Below, piece by piece: positions 44,785 through 56,720 of a stretch of DNA of 64,000 bases; within the stretch, counting starts at the first letter, position 1; the number at the start of each line of letters is the position of its first letter. The stretch lies in the NCBI GenBank assembly GCA_019426215.1, contig CM033403.1:6966012-7030011 (forward strand), read 5' to 3'. The translations under genes were made by a program, and so were the position numbers. Below the pieces are notes generated by a model. That model saw only the letters and a program-made list of their open reading frames with translations, did not search any database and was not told the origin of the DNA. This stretch comes from Buddleja alternifolia. Taxonomy: Eukaryota; Streptophyta; Magnoliopsida; Lamiales; Scrophulariaceae.

Positions 44785-45678
44785 GGCGTCGGACATGAAA
44801 GAAATATACAACAAAATGAAATCCAAACTTGGATTCCAAAATCGGTTGCAGGTAAGGCAATATAAGGCCAGCAATTATTGTACTACAAACAATACTTAAA
44901 CAATAAAAAATTACATAGGTGGCAACAGTGAATAGTAAAAAAATTGCTAAAAATATTAAAGTCTACTGCTTTGAATTTAGTGCCATGTTTGATAGCTAAA
45001 TTATTGCTGCATATTATTGTCCTTGCTGCTGGTACTTTTAAGGCTTTTGTCTGGAAGATGAATTATTTTGCTAAAACTTTGTCTTCTAGTATGTGTCTTG
45101 GCTGGATCCTTCTAGATCTGGATTATATTTGGGCTAATATTCCAAGCTAGGTGTTACTTTCTTTCCTAATGTTGTAACACTGAATCTGCATCTGACGCTT
45201 GTTGGAACAAAAATACTCTGATGCGGTGCTTGAAAAATTAGCTAATAATTTGGTGATAAGTCCATATTTGATCTCATATATGGTCGTTGTGTCTTTCTTT
45301 TTATTCCTAGAGCTAGCTTGAGTTCTTCTGCATCTTCTAAGGGATTTGATACTACATAACATAGTCTGAACAATTCTGACTTGGCTGGTTCCCAACTTTC
45401 ATAATTTTCATTTACCGTTATAAAGGAATGACCAATTTCTACTCCTGTAGTGTTCCAAATTGGAGGTAATGATGATACGTCCAGACAAAGATTGAAAGCT
45501 CTTTGGCTTTAAGAAAAATCAACTGTCTCTGAAATTTGTCTGCCTAAATGTTTTACTTGATCTGGATTAGATATAAATATTTTTGATACAAAACCTTAGT
45601 CTAATAACCGTTTAATGCTGATAAAAGTATCATCTATCCATCCTTCTCTGAACAGTAGCCCGTCTTGAAGCGATTAGG

Positions 45679-46928
45679 ATGTTCCTAGCATTTGCCGCAT
45701 TCAAAAAATTCACAGTATACCAAATGAACGTGAAGAGTGCTTTCCTGAATGGTAAACTCCAAGAAGAAGTCTATGTGGAGCAACCTCTAGGATTCATCAA
45801 CAACCATGGCAAAAGTATGGTCTACAAAATGGATAAGGCACTCTATGGCCTTAAACAAGCACCAAGAGCATGGTATGACACTCTCTCTATCTTCCTTATA
45901 GGTAAAGGTTTTTCAAAAGGCAGCATTGATACAACGTTATTTAAAATTACCCATAATGAAGATATTCTCTTAGTCCAAATTTTTGTTGATGATATTATAT
46001 TTGGTTCTACTAATAAGCGATTGTGTGAGAAATTTTTGAAAATGATGCAAGATCAATTTGAAATGAGTATGATGGGTGAATTAACTTTCTTCTTAGGATT
46101 ACAAGTTAAACAACTCCCTAATGAAATATTTATAAACCAAGTCAAGTATACAAGAGATATGATTAAGAAATTTGGTATGGAAAATGCATCATCTTCAAAA
46201 ATTCCAATGAGCCAAATGCTTAAGTTAGATAAAGATGAAAGTGGGAAGAAAATTGATATCACTAACTATAGAGGTATCATTGGATCACTTCTTTATCTTA
46301 CCGCTAGTAGACTTGATATTATGTTTTCGGTATGCATGTGTGCACGCTTTCAAGCTGATCCTAGAGAATCACACTTAAATGCTACCAAGAGAATCCTTAA
46401 ATACCTAAAAGGCACACAAAATGTGGGCTTGTGGTATACACGGGACTTTCCTTTTGAACTAATTGGTTATTCAGACTCAGATTTTGCAGGATGCAAAATA
46501 GATAGAAAAAGTATTAGTGGTACATGTCAATTTCTAGGTGATAGACTAGTTTCGTGGCATAGTAAGAAACAACAATCCATAGCGACTTCTACTGCTGAGG
46601 TAGAATATGTAGCCGCTGGGAGCTGTTGTGCACAAATCCTTTGGATGAGGCAACAACTTAGAGACTATGGAATAATCCTAGGTCCTACCCAATCCATTGT
46701 GATAACCAAAGCGCTTTAGCTATGACCCAAAATCCTGTTCTTCATTTTAGAACCAAACACATTGACATTAGATACCATTTCTTGCATGACCATGTTCAAA
46801 AGAAAGATATCTCCATGCACTTCATTGGAACTGACAAACAATTAGCAGATATCTTCACCAAAATGCTCAACGAACAACGCTTTCTCACTCTGAGAAGTGA
46901 ATTAGGTATGATTGATTTAAACGCTTAA
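45679..46928 (+). pseudogene. copia RT-RNase H, 3' part of pol
   Basis: An open run of 346 codons (45679-46719) shows [27 protein letters not shown], the catalytic [10 protein letters not shown] and the FFLGLQVKQ connection. RNase H begins with [10 protein letters not shown] and continues with [10 protein letters not shown]. Near 46690 one frameshift occurs, and the last 68 codons (TKHIDIRYHF, LADIFTKML) continue in another frame to DLNA-stop at 46928. The catalytic Asp pair is intact, but the 5' truncation and frameshift make it non-functional. Confidence 0.88.
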
Positions 46929-46954
46929 AACATAAGAGCATCATATCTTTATAG

Positions 46955-47040
46955 GCATAAAATTTAGGGGGAATCCACCTTATGTTTATGTCTAAAACGT
47001 TTATCAAAAAACTGAAACAAGTCATCAATTTTGGGGGGAA
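46955..47040 (+). other. Two polypurine-tract-like runs after pol
   Basis: TTAGGGGGAA near 46965 and TTTTGGGGGGAA near 47028 resemble the true tract at 52432-52442. Extra PPT copies have been described as a feature of Sireviruses. A role here is inference. Confidence 0.45.
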
Positions 47041-47686
47041 CTTTAAAATTGTACTTGTCTCAATATACAAAGCGACTGTGACCAAAAATGACTTTCTAAA
47101 TTTCAAGCATTGATCACTAGCGCTTATTTTTATGCATGACAAAGTCAATCTCTAATAAATGAAAATGTCCTTTATCAATTCAAGCGATTGATTTTATTTC
47201 AAACTTGAAGAAATTAAATTTCTGTTCCTAAAAAGTCTTCAGCGTTAAAAGGATCCCCACTTTAATGCTTAGTAAATTTCTCTAAAAACATGCATAGTTT
47301 TCATCGCTAAAAGTAACGTGTGGATAAGTCCAAAAGATTAGATTTGATAACTACCCACACGTGCCTATCAAATCAAACTGACGGTTATGATTCTTATCTA
47401 AACCTAGGCGGTTCAGTGACTGCATAAGTCTGAGTACGTGTCAGTGTACTATCAGGCGCGTGTATTTCACGCTGAAAATTTCAAAAATTTTCAAACGTCT
47501 TTCAATTAAATGAGTAACTGCGGATCCCAAAAAATCTCTATTTTGTAACAGTTAACCTATTTTGCTGCAACTTTTGACATCCGTACTTATGCATAATCGG
47601 CTCAGATTCAAACTTTTCAATTTTTCAAAATTCAATGATGTCACACATGGCAGTCATCTAAGCAACTGAGGAGTTATTTTTGCCTC

Positions 47687-47694
47687 TATATATA
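47687..47694 (+). promoter_or_regulatory. TATA box ahead of the extra gene
   Basis: TATATATA lies 134-141 bp upstream of the ATG at 47828. It is followed by a C/T-rich leader (CACTCCCAAACACTCTCTCT) of the kind seen at plant transcription starts. It suggests that the extra gene may be transcribed separately from the LTR transcript. Confidence 0.5.
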
Positions 47695-47827
47695 TTCTTC
47701 AAGGATTTTACAGTCAGACTTTATCACTCCCAAACACTCTCTCTGCTGTAAAATCTTCATCTCTTTCAAGGCAAAAATAAAAATAAAAAACTTCTCTCAT
47801 TCCTTCAAAAGCTTCAAACTTTCAGCA

Positions 47828-50800
47828 ATGGCACCCAAAGCTTCAAAATCTTCCAAATCATCCAAGTCTGCTACCGGAAAAACTCCCCGCGCTGAAAAAC
47901 CAATCACGGTTAACGCCGGATTTCTTGTTAACTGGGACTACCTGTTTGATAACCAGAACTTCCCTCTACGAACGGTTCTCGTTAAAGAATTTGGTTTGAG
48001 AGATATGATTACCACTGTTTTTCACTACTTTGAAGAAGAATCTCTCTATTTCTTCAACAATGCTAAAATTTCTGACGACGAAAACTCTATTTCCTGCGTC
48101 TTCCCTTTTGCTCGTGAGACCTTTGTTCTCACTCCTTCACTGATATCTTCCATATTGACCTTACCCAATGATGGTGGTGAAGTAGAACATGTTACTCTCG
48201 GTGATGCGACTAAAGTCTGGGAGTAAATCAAGAAAGAAGAAGTCGAAGCTGCATATGAGCCAAATTTCAATAAGAACGACATGAAGGGCGAATATGTCAT
48301 TCTCGTCGATATTTGCGCCAAGATGATCGAATGCAGAAAAGGAAAATTCGATAAAGTTACAAATATTCAGTACAAGATGGTGGTAGCTATTCTGACCAAA
48401 TTAAAAATTAATTGGTCTCTCTATGTTTTTAATCGCTTCAAGGCAGCGATGGCCAAGTCAGTTAATCCCAAGCCTTATGGGATTGTGTTAAGTAGAATTC
48501 TAAGCGCTTGCGGTTTTACAAATTCTGCTGGAAAGAAGATCCCAGCGCTCAAGTTCTATGGCAAAAAGATAATTAGCGAGCTGCTCAAACCAAAAAAGCA
48601 TGATGGTGCAGCGGTTCTCAAAGAGGAGCGTGAGCGACTTCAAGCCAAAGGAGCTATTTGAAGCGATGATGAAGAACAAGCGTCTTCCTCTTCATCATCG
48701 TTCTCGTCTGCAAAAGCAGTGGTGGTTAAGCGACCAAAAAGAAAAATTGTTCTCAAAGTCGCTGAACTAGCCAAGTCAGTCAAAAAGCAAAAGCCGGAGC
48801 CCGCAAAGAAGAAGCAGAAGCCAGAGCCAAGAAGAAACAAACATCTCTTTCTCCTTCTCCTAAATCTCCATCTCCTCCTCCAGCGTTTATCTTCTCAGTT
48901 CCTGAAGAAAAGGAAGCAGTAGTAGAAGAAGTACCGCTTGCCCCGAAGGCGTACTCCTCTCTCCACTCCAGCTGCATCGACGAGCGCTCAACCAGAGCCA
49001 GTGCTTGAAGAGCCAGCGAGTGTTCCACCTCCTACTGACGCTGTTCCCGAAATTAGCTCAGATCCTAAAGCCTATGATCAATCTGAAAGGCTTTCTCGTG
49101 TTCAGGGTAAGCACTTGTGCTAAGCAACGTCATTTATCCTTTCCTTGTTAGCTTTCTTTCCCTAACGCTAGGATAAAATCTTCTTTCAGCCGAGTGTGAA
49201 GAAAATATTCAGACTGTTCTTAACACTCTTGAGGATTTGCATATTCCCATTTGTGCTGATCCTAAAACTTCTTTTCTCGATTTAGAATCAGAAGAAGAAG
49301 TCTTGGAGCCTGAGGAACCTGTCCCTAATATAGAAACAGATCAAGCGACTACGTCAGTTAATGATATTCCTCAGGGTAAGCGTTTCAGTCTTTTCTTTGT
49401 AATTTCTACTTAGTAGAAATTTCGCTTGCTTTTCTCAAACGCTTATATGTATCAGCTCAAGATGCACCAGACGCTGATGCACCTCCATCTTTAGAGGTTC
49501 CCATTGAAGTAGATGTTGATATGGCAACTGTTGTGGATATCGCTAAGGAAGTAGCTCAAGTTCTTCCTGACGCTGCAACTTCACCAGTCAATGAAGTGAC
49601 TGAGCATGCTGAGCGATCGATAGAAGTGGCCCCGATTCCAACAGAAGAAATTGCCTTTGTTCCTACTCCAACTGGTGCTCCTCCTCGTGTCATCGATTTC
49701 TTTCCTCGCGGATATACTCCTGATATTGAATTTTATTATGCCGCTAGAGGACGAGACACCCAGACGCTTGCAGAGCTCGAAATCTCTTTTCAAAACACTC
49801 TCCATCGGCCTGATCTTTCCAACTCTCAAAAGTTTGAATTCTTTGAGCAGTTTGCCAATTTAGGACTCTACAACCTGGAGCGACTTCAATCTCGCTTAGA
49901 GTACATCAGAAGACCAACGTCCAACAGAACAAAATTTGACGAAAAGAGATTTAAATTCACCGATCGCTCAGACGAGTCTTTCTATCCTCTTCGAGCCAGC
50001 AAGATTGTCTTCAAGAATCCCCACATGGGCGATTGGAACAAAAATCCTGATGAGGAAGATCTAAACAAAATAGGATCTTCGGCTCTCCCCAAAGTCGTCA
50101 CCTCTCCTCAGAATGCTCTCTCTCCTACTCAACTTAAATTATGGAAAGGCAAAGGACCGCTTATGGCTGAGCGTCCCAATCCAGTAAATTCATGGATAGA
50201 AGATGAAGCCCGAGAATATCTTGCCAGATTATGGGCAGAGGATTATGACGAAGAAATCGAGCGCTTCGAGAAATTCCTTGCCGCTAGAAAAGAACCAAAG
50301 AAAGCTGACAACCTTGGCAAGCGATGGATGATGGATACAGCCAGATGGGCTGAAGAGTTTGTTTTACACTTCTATACTCTTGAAGAACTCGTGAGATATC
50401 CATTCCTGTTTGAATTTGGAATCGAATACAGACGCCGAGGGTTTGCTACTTTTTTGCTTTAACAGCGTCATCATATTGCTGGAAATGTTAGCGCTCTACC
50501 GGGTTACAGGCAACCCATTGAGACCTACATTCGTCATCAGCTAGCCTTATTCAGTCAAGGCGGACGCTATGTGTTTCACCCTCGTCAAGCATTTGTTCAG
50601 CTCATCTTTCCCGATTTGAACGAAGAAGCCTCCTCCAGCAAACAGCCGCTTCTTCCCGGAAAAAGTTTATCGATGTTTCAACTGAACACGCTGAGTTTGC
50701 TGAACTCCACAGAGATAAAAGAGCAGTGATAGAAAATGCACAAGCGTTGGACATCACTTTCAACCACTATTCAGGGTGAACTACTTCCGAGGATACGATC

Positions 50801-52192
50801 TTCACCCTGTGCTCTTTTGTCAACAAAACATTCAAGTGGCCAAGATAATATTGCTGATCAGGTCAGTGGACCAAGAAGCAGCTCAAGCGCTGATGCCATT
50901 TAGTTTGGACTTTTTCCAATCTTATACTTCAGAAATTCATTTACCGGAAGGCGTGCAGCTTGCTCTAAGCACTATAGAGCGAGAAGACGTTATTTTCTTT
51001 ATTCCGCAAAGTAGCCTGATAAGTCCAAGGAATGTGATGGAAGCGCTCGGCCCACTCTGGGTCATTGCTATTGAAGATCCTTCTCCTTCCGTCCAAATAG
51101 TTGAAACAGCCGATTCTCCTACTGTGGATGACGCTCAAATTGCAGAAGCTTCTTTGCTAGACCCTTCTAGCGCCCCAGTAGTTGGGCCCCCATCAGCGAT
51201 CGAAGATCCTTCAATGGATCAAGTGATTGAAGAAGTGCACGCTGAAATTGCTCAAAAGCCTGAAGAGCCATTTATCAGAGATAAATCCAAAGGCAAGGCT
51301 GCAGTTTCTAGCTCTTACGGACTCATTCGGTCTCCTGAGCGTCCTTCTTCCTATTCGGATTTTGAGAGTGATTCAGACGCTAGAGATTTCAGACAGGCAG
51401 TACGAAACTCGCTCACCAACATTGAAGGTTCCTGCTCCAAGATGTTTGAGGCTGCTGATAGATAAATCCGAATGATGTCTGATACGCGAAGTCGCGATAT
51501 TGCAAATGCTTCCAATAAAAGCACTATTACAATCATGAACAGCATATCACCACTTGTCGCTGAACTCTCTGCAGAATTCAATAGCTCAGAGAGCTTCGGC
51601 TAATGCTGACAGACATACTTCGACCGATGCCACTGCTCAGAGCATCGTTCATCAAGTCGCTCTCTTAGTTGACGAAGTTCGACTCTTGCGAAGAGAAGTC
51701 GCTGAGTTGAAAACATCTCTTGATGATGCCAAGAAGGGGGAAAATACAGAAAAGCATCAAGCGTCCAAATCAAAGAATGATAATAAAAATTGGCGATGAA
51801 TGTTTGAAGAACTAGTGAGCATCAAGAAGATGTTAACTAAAAAGAGAAAGCCAAGGTATTATCTAGGAAAATATCCGATTCCAGAATTGGACGTTGATTT
51901 TTTGGAAAGTATGGGATTTCAACCTTTTGCCCGTCCGCTAAGACGACCTATCAATTGGAAACCATCAAAAGATCCAAGAAAAGATATCTATCACGATTTA
52001 ATTCGTGAGCTTGGAATTTCGCCAACAGAATGGACAGAAAGGTTGTTAGAACTTAATGAAAGCGCTAGACTTCATAGGCAAGATTACGATGAAGTTCAAC
52101 ATACCACAATGATCGACATTGATCGTCTCCTGTTGGACTTAGCACTAGAAGTTCTCCAAGGCGAAGAAAGAGCAAAGCGACAGAAAAAGTGA
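47828..52192 (+). pseudogene. Extra (envelope-position) gene of the Sirevirus-like element, with two introns
   Basis: One damaged gene runs from ATG 47828 (MAPKASKSSKSSKS, basic start) to the stop at 52192. Exon 1 has in-frame stops at 48224 and 48659 and a short out-of-frame patch near 48830-48935. It then reads on to a CAGG/GTAAGC donor. Intron 1 is 49107-49189 (83 bp, ...TTTCAG). Exon 2 is 49190-49375, exactly 62 codons and fully open. Intron 2 is 49376-49455 (80 bp, ...ATCAG). Exon 3 opens in frame into 49521-50462, followed by the pieces 50776-51465, 51554-51799 and 51800-52192 (with KYPIPELDVDFLESMGFQP). The product is Ser/Lys-, Pro- and Glu-rich, with no signal peptide or obvious membrane segment and no known domain I can name. 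Its position matches the envelope-like ORF of Sireviruses. Confidence 0.65.
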
Positions 52193-52431
52193 ATGAATTT
52201 TTTTTATATATTTTTGTTGTCGCTTTCATTATATTACTTTCAGTATAAATTATGTATGCTTATTCTTTCAATATATGAATGATTTATCGCTGAAACAACT
52301 TGTTGAGGCTAATCTAACATTAGCTAACTTTACTAACTTTTTAAACGCTAACTTATATTCTTTTGGGCTTTTCTTTTAAGTAACTCTTAAATTATAAAAG
52401 AGTTATAAGAGTTAAAAGTCTTGACATCATC

Positions 52432-52442
52432 AAAAAGGGGGA
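52432..52442 (+). promoter_or_regulatory. Polypurine tract of the Sirevirus-like element
   Basis: AAAAAGGGGGA a few bases before the 3' LTR start TGTTAAG at 52446, as expected for plus-strand priming. Confidence 0.8.
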
Positions 52443-52445
52443 AAT

Positions 52446-53944
52446 TGTTAAGAAATTTCATGTTGGATGTTTTGATGATGACAAGATAGGATTTTATGTT
52501 AGACTCCAAACACAATGTAAGTTTCTGTTTTGATAGATCTTTGTCTAAGCGTTTGAGAGTATGTAATTTTTTATTAGGCTTGTAATTTTTATCTTTATAG
52601 ATTTTAGACTAAGTATTAGATACCGAATCGCTAATAGAATTCTAGGTGAGTCTATTAGAGAAGAAGTTGAAGATCAGCGTCTGAAGTCAACTGAAGATGA
52701 AGTTTTGTTCTTAGCTCCCGTCAAACGCTAAAGGACTATTTCAGGATTTATGAATCAAGCGCTCAAATCATTCTAGCGATCCGATGTCAGATTCACCTGA
52801 ATTAAATCCTCAAGTCATAAAGGACTTAAATGCAATCATTCAAGGGACATTTTTTTCCAACGGGAAATAAATTCAAATGCATTAAATGCCTGATAAGAGC
52901 ATTAAATGTGATAAGCCACTGTGACTTGTGGACAAGCCACCTTTTGATTAGATTGTCATAACTTCAGAGTTTATAGCTGCTCCCATCCAATCGGTGCCAA
53001 CAGATTTTCAGGAATGTCAGGTTTTAGGTAAAATCACGCGCTGTGTGAAAGGCACGCTCCCACATGTGTCCAACGGACAGATCCCAAGAATTGCCTATAA
53101 ATACCTTACCTTCAGCAAACCCTAAAAATATGGCACATAATATTACAAGAGAAATTTACGTACCTGCACAAGAAAAAGCTTAGAAACTCCATAGCTAAAA
53201 TTCCTTCAAGCTTTTTATCTACATTCCAGACAGTCACAAAATATCTCAAACCTCTTCCAAAGAAGAAACATAAACTCCTATTGAGATATTTCAAGTTGTT
53301 TGATCTTCCCAAAAACAAACAAAACCTTGTGATAAACCTTCAACATTTCATCTGAGTGAGAAAGAAGTTGAAAACCCCTTACAGGCAGTATTTCTGAGTG
53401 AGAGAAGCTTGTAGAAGACGATCTTCATTGGTTCTGAAATCTGTGTGATCAAGGAGCCCGAGATCTTTTTCATCCCTTACTATCTTGTAGAAGATTCTGT
53501 GTGATTCTTCGAAAATCATCCTAGTAAATTCCTCCAAGTGAAAAAGGAGAAGAATGACGTAGCTGGGATTACATCACCCAGTGAACCTTACAATTTCTTG
53601 TGTCATTTACTTTAATTATTGTCTTGATTTACATTATATTATATTCTTTGGAAAAGACAAGCTAATTGCAAAGCGATTAATTAACCGATTGAACGTTAAA
53701 AATCATTTCCGCTGTGCTAACCCTCATTAAGCGATCTAGGCATTACCCTACTTTGGTAAATTGCTAAAATCACTAAGTCTAAGTTATCTCTACTGAAGCG
53801 CCTGACCCAAGTGCTCAGCTTCTAAGCGTTCAAATCTTTAAAAGTGATACGAAATTTTTTTTGAAGTCGAAAAAGACTTCAGGGTCTATTCAACCCCCCC
53901 CCCCACCACTTCTAGACCCTTTCGTATGCCACTTGGGACCACCA
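52446..53944 (+). repeat. 3' LTR of the Sirevirus-like element (1499 bp)
   Basis: Begins TGTTAAGAAATTTC after the PPT and ends TTGGGACCACCA. The end is confirmed by the reverse-oriented copy at 27712, which diverges at the same base. TATAAATA at 53096-53103 is the likely promoter element. A poly-C run near 53897 precedes the end. Confidence 0.8.
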
Positions 53945-54106
53945 TCAATGGAATTGATATATTAAAAACACGGCTTGCCGTAATTCAATCACATGGGCAA
54001 TTACTCTTAGATCGTCAATGATTGAAAAGTGGAGAAATTCTCTAGCAACCAAGAAGTGTGGGTTGGAGAATGTTAAGGGGCAAGTTTTTACAATGAAGGG
54101 AGAGGT

Positions 54107-54115
54107 CCTTTTATA
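54107..54115 (-). promoter_or_regulatory. Pararetrovirus TATA box, copy B
   Basis: TATAAAAGG on the minus strand, equivalent to 44776-44784. The leader beyond it is cut at 53945 by the LTR of the copia element. Confidence 0.6.
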
Positions 54116-54405
54116 GGCCTCGGATGTGAAAGAAATATACAACAAAATGAAATCCAAACTTAGATTCTAAAATCTGTTGCAGGTAAGGCTATATAAGGCC
54201 TTCAATTATTGTACTACAAACAGTAAAAAAGTACATAGGTGGCAGCAGTGAATAGTAAAAAAATTGCTAAAAATATTAAAGTCTACTGCTTTGAATTTAG
54301 TGCCTTGTTTGATAGCTGAATTATTGCTGCATATTATTCTCCTTGATGCTGGTACTTTTAAGGCTTTTGGTTGGGAGATGAATTATTTTGCTAAAACTTT
54401 GTCTT

Positions 54406-56013
54406 CTAGTATGTGTCTTGGCTGGATCCTTCTAGATCTGGATTATATTTGGGCTGATATTCCAAGCTAGGTGTTACTTTCTTTCCTAATGTTGTAACAC
54501 TGAATCTGCATCTGACGCTTGTTGGAATAAAAATACTCTGATGCGGTGCTTGAAAAATTAGCTGATAATCTGGTGATAAGTCCATATTTGATCTCATATA
54601 TGGTCGTTGTGTCTTTCTTTTTATTCCTAGAGCTAGCTTGAGTTCTTCTGCATCTGCTAAGGGATTTGATACTACATAACATAGTCTGAACAATTCTGAC
54701 TTGGCTGGTTCCCAACTTTCATAATTTTCATTTACCGTTATAAAGGAATGACCAATTTCTACTGCTGTAGTGTTCCAAATTGTAGGTAATGATGATACGT
54801 CCAAACGAAGATGGAAAGCTCTTTGGCTGAAAGAAAAATCAACTGTCTCTGAAATTTGTCTGCCTAAATGTTTTACTTGATCTGGATCAGATATAAATAT
54901 TGTTGATACAAAACCTTAGTCTAATAACCGTTGAATGCTAATAAAAGTATCGTCTATCCATCCTTCTCTGAAGAGTGAAGCATCTATGTGGACATTAGGC
55001 CATGAAAAATATTTGATTGTATAAAATTTTAATGTTCATTCCTGGCGAATAGGTTCTCCTTTCCATTGCAATAAATGAGTTAAGGGCTTTATTCCTTCTA
55101 TTTGCTGAGTGATGAGGATTTGGGCTACTTTTAACATCCTTGCATAAAAACTATCTTCTGTTTTCTGCCATATCATGTGTTGTATTTCTTCTGGAAAGGT
55201 TAAAACTGTACGACAAGGATAATGAAAGGTCCGAACATATAATAATTGATAGCATTTATCCTTGATTGTTTTGGGAACATCAATTTGTCTTGGGTTTGTT
55301 ATATGGGCTGATAAATTTTAATGCTGGAATAATAAGTTTTGACAAAAAATTTCAAGGTTGGTAAAACGATTGGTTATGGTTTCAAGATCTTCTTCGAGTG
55401 ATTCTACGTCTGGGCTTATAGGCTGCTTCCCTTTTGAAAGTAATTTGGGCTTTGAGTTTTCGGCATTGGGCTGAATGTAAAAATTTGGGCCTAAAAGTCT
55501 CTTTGTTGCTGCTATTACTTCATGAAATTGTTTAAATGGCTCCAAGTGTCCTTTTGCTACCTTTTGAATGCTTTGTAACGCCATTTAATAGTCAGTAAAA
55601 ATTCCAACTGGCTGTCCTCTAATAACTAGATATACCACTGCTTTTTCTGCTAGAAATTTTTTGTTTTCTTTCTCAAAATAGTAGCAAAGTGCGTTTAAGG
55701 CTGATAATTTGCTGGATGGTGAATTGACTTCCCATAATGCATTTAGTAGAATGCTCTGATCTTCTGTAATATAGGGAGTATCTTTTGGGGGTCTAAAAGC
55801 ATGTCTAATTGGAAGTGCTATTTTGCCAAAGGTTTTAAAAATATTTTGAGTGGCTGGATTAAAGAATTGTGTTTCAATTGCAAAGGCTGGTCTATTCGGA
55901 ATATTTTGCTGAAAGTTAAGCCTGAAAGCTGGTCTTCGGGCTATTTGGTTGAATGGTATTAGAGCTACAGAGGGACGTCGTGTTTGTTGGTTGTCTTGGT
56001 CGTTGGAAGCCAT
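54406..56013 (-). pseudogene. Pararetrovirus transactivator/viroplasmin-like gene, broken
   Basis: The ATG at 56013 overlaps the end of the RNase H frame. A first ORF (56013-55585) ends with VYLVIRGQPVGIF, which resembles the viroplasmin signature (hydrophobic-RG-x-x-GI-[FY]). After a stop the frame continues at 55584-55318, then with further stops to 54804-54406. In caulimovirids this protein builds virus factories and permits reinitiation of translation. At least three interruptions abolish the gene. Assignment rests on gene position and one motif. Confidence 0.58.
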
Positions 56014-56019
56014 GATCTG

Positions 56020-56720
56020 TTACCCAAAATTAAAGTTAATTGTCTGCTTAATAAATCTTCTATGCTATTGTTTGATCTTTTAATATGTTCAAATTCTACT
56101 TTATATCCATTACCTTCTATTGCATTTCTAAAATTTAACCATCTTTTGTTATTTTGTTTTCTAGAATTTTCAATTTATATGAATCTAACTACAGCTTCAC
56201 AATTTGTTCTAATGGTAAAAGGTTTATTCAAATATAGTCTAAAATGGCCTATTGCTTTGACTATTCCTGCTATTTCATAATCTAGCTGGTCCAATCACTT
56301 CCTGTTTTATTAAAGTTACCACTGGAATAAGCTGATATTTTTTCTTCATTTTTTGGAGAAAATTTTTGAGGTTTACATTTTAATATTGCTCCCCATCCTT
56401 CTATAGAGTTGTCTACTTCTATTATGACATAATCAGTACTTAAAGGTAATTCTAAAGGCTTAAGGTCCTTAACGATTTCCTTAATTTATCTAACTAGATT
56501 AATATCTTCCTGATTAAAGTGTCTCTGGCCAGATTTTCCCGTTTTCTTATAAAATGGTCCGACTAATTTACTAAGTTTAAGAATGAATTTTCTAGAGTAA
56601 TTCAATATTCCTAGAAAAACTTGTATTTGTTTTAAGTTTTCAAGTTTATCGGGGAAATCTAAAATCTTTTAAGCTATATGAGGTTGTAATTTAATCTGTC
56701 CCTTTCCTATTTCGAACCTA
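56020..56720 (-). pseudogene. Pararetrovirus RT C-terminal part and RNase H
   Basis: The RT thumb/connection region (near 56700-56600) is followed by RNase H with the first catalytic Asp in a VIIEVDNS context near 56430 and a terminal DLLSRQ-like motif near 56045. Three in-frame stops are visible. It is directly followed by the transactivator-like ORF. Confidence 0.75.

Larger units (their letters stand above)
44265..45655 (-). mobile_element. Endogenous pararetrovirus fragment A (transactivator end, promoter, PBS)
   Basis: 44693-45655 matches 54023-54974 in the same orientation with few differences. It corresponds to the C-terminal part of the transactivator/viroplasmin-like gene and the intergenic region. 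On the minus strand a TATA box follows (44776-44784). About 460 bp further on is a tRNA-Met primer-binding site (44307-44318), the usual caulimovirid order. The reading frame is broken. The fragment ends abruptly at 45655, where copia sequence begins. Confidence 0.65.
45656..53944 (+). mobile_element. 5'-truncated Sirevirus-like copia element with an extra 3' gene
   Basis: It starts abruptly within the RT domain at 45656, so the 5' LTR, gag, protease, integrase and RT start are missing. Then come RT-RNase H (to 46928), an extra gene region (47828-52192), the polypurine tract AAAAAGGGGGA (52432-52442) and a 1499-bp 3' LTR (52446-53944). The [10 protein letters not shown] active site, an extra ORF between pol and the 3' LTR, and the LTR size fit Sireviruses (Maximus/SIRE lineage). 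The following five bases, TCAAT, cannot be tested as a target duplication because the other end is lost. Confidence 0.82.

Noticed and set aside
45147..45395. 82-codon ORF duplicated at 54467-54715
   Set aside because: It is an alternative frame of the transactivator-like gene; the frame at 54406-54804 continues the upstream gene and is the better reading.
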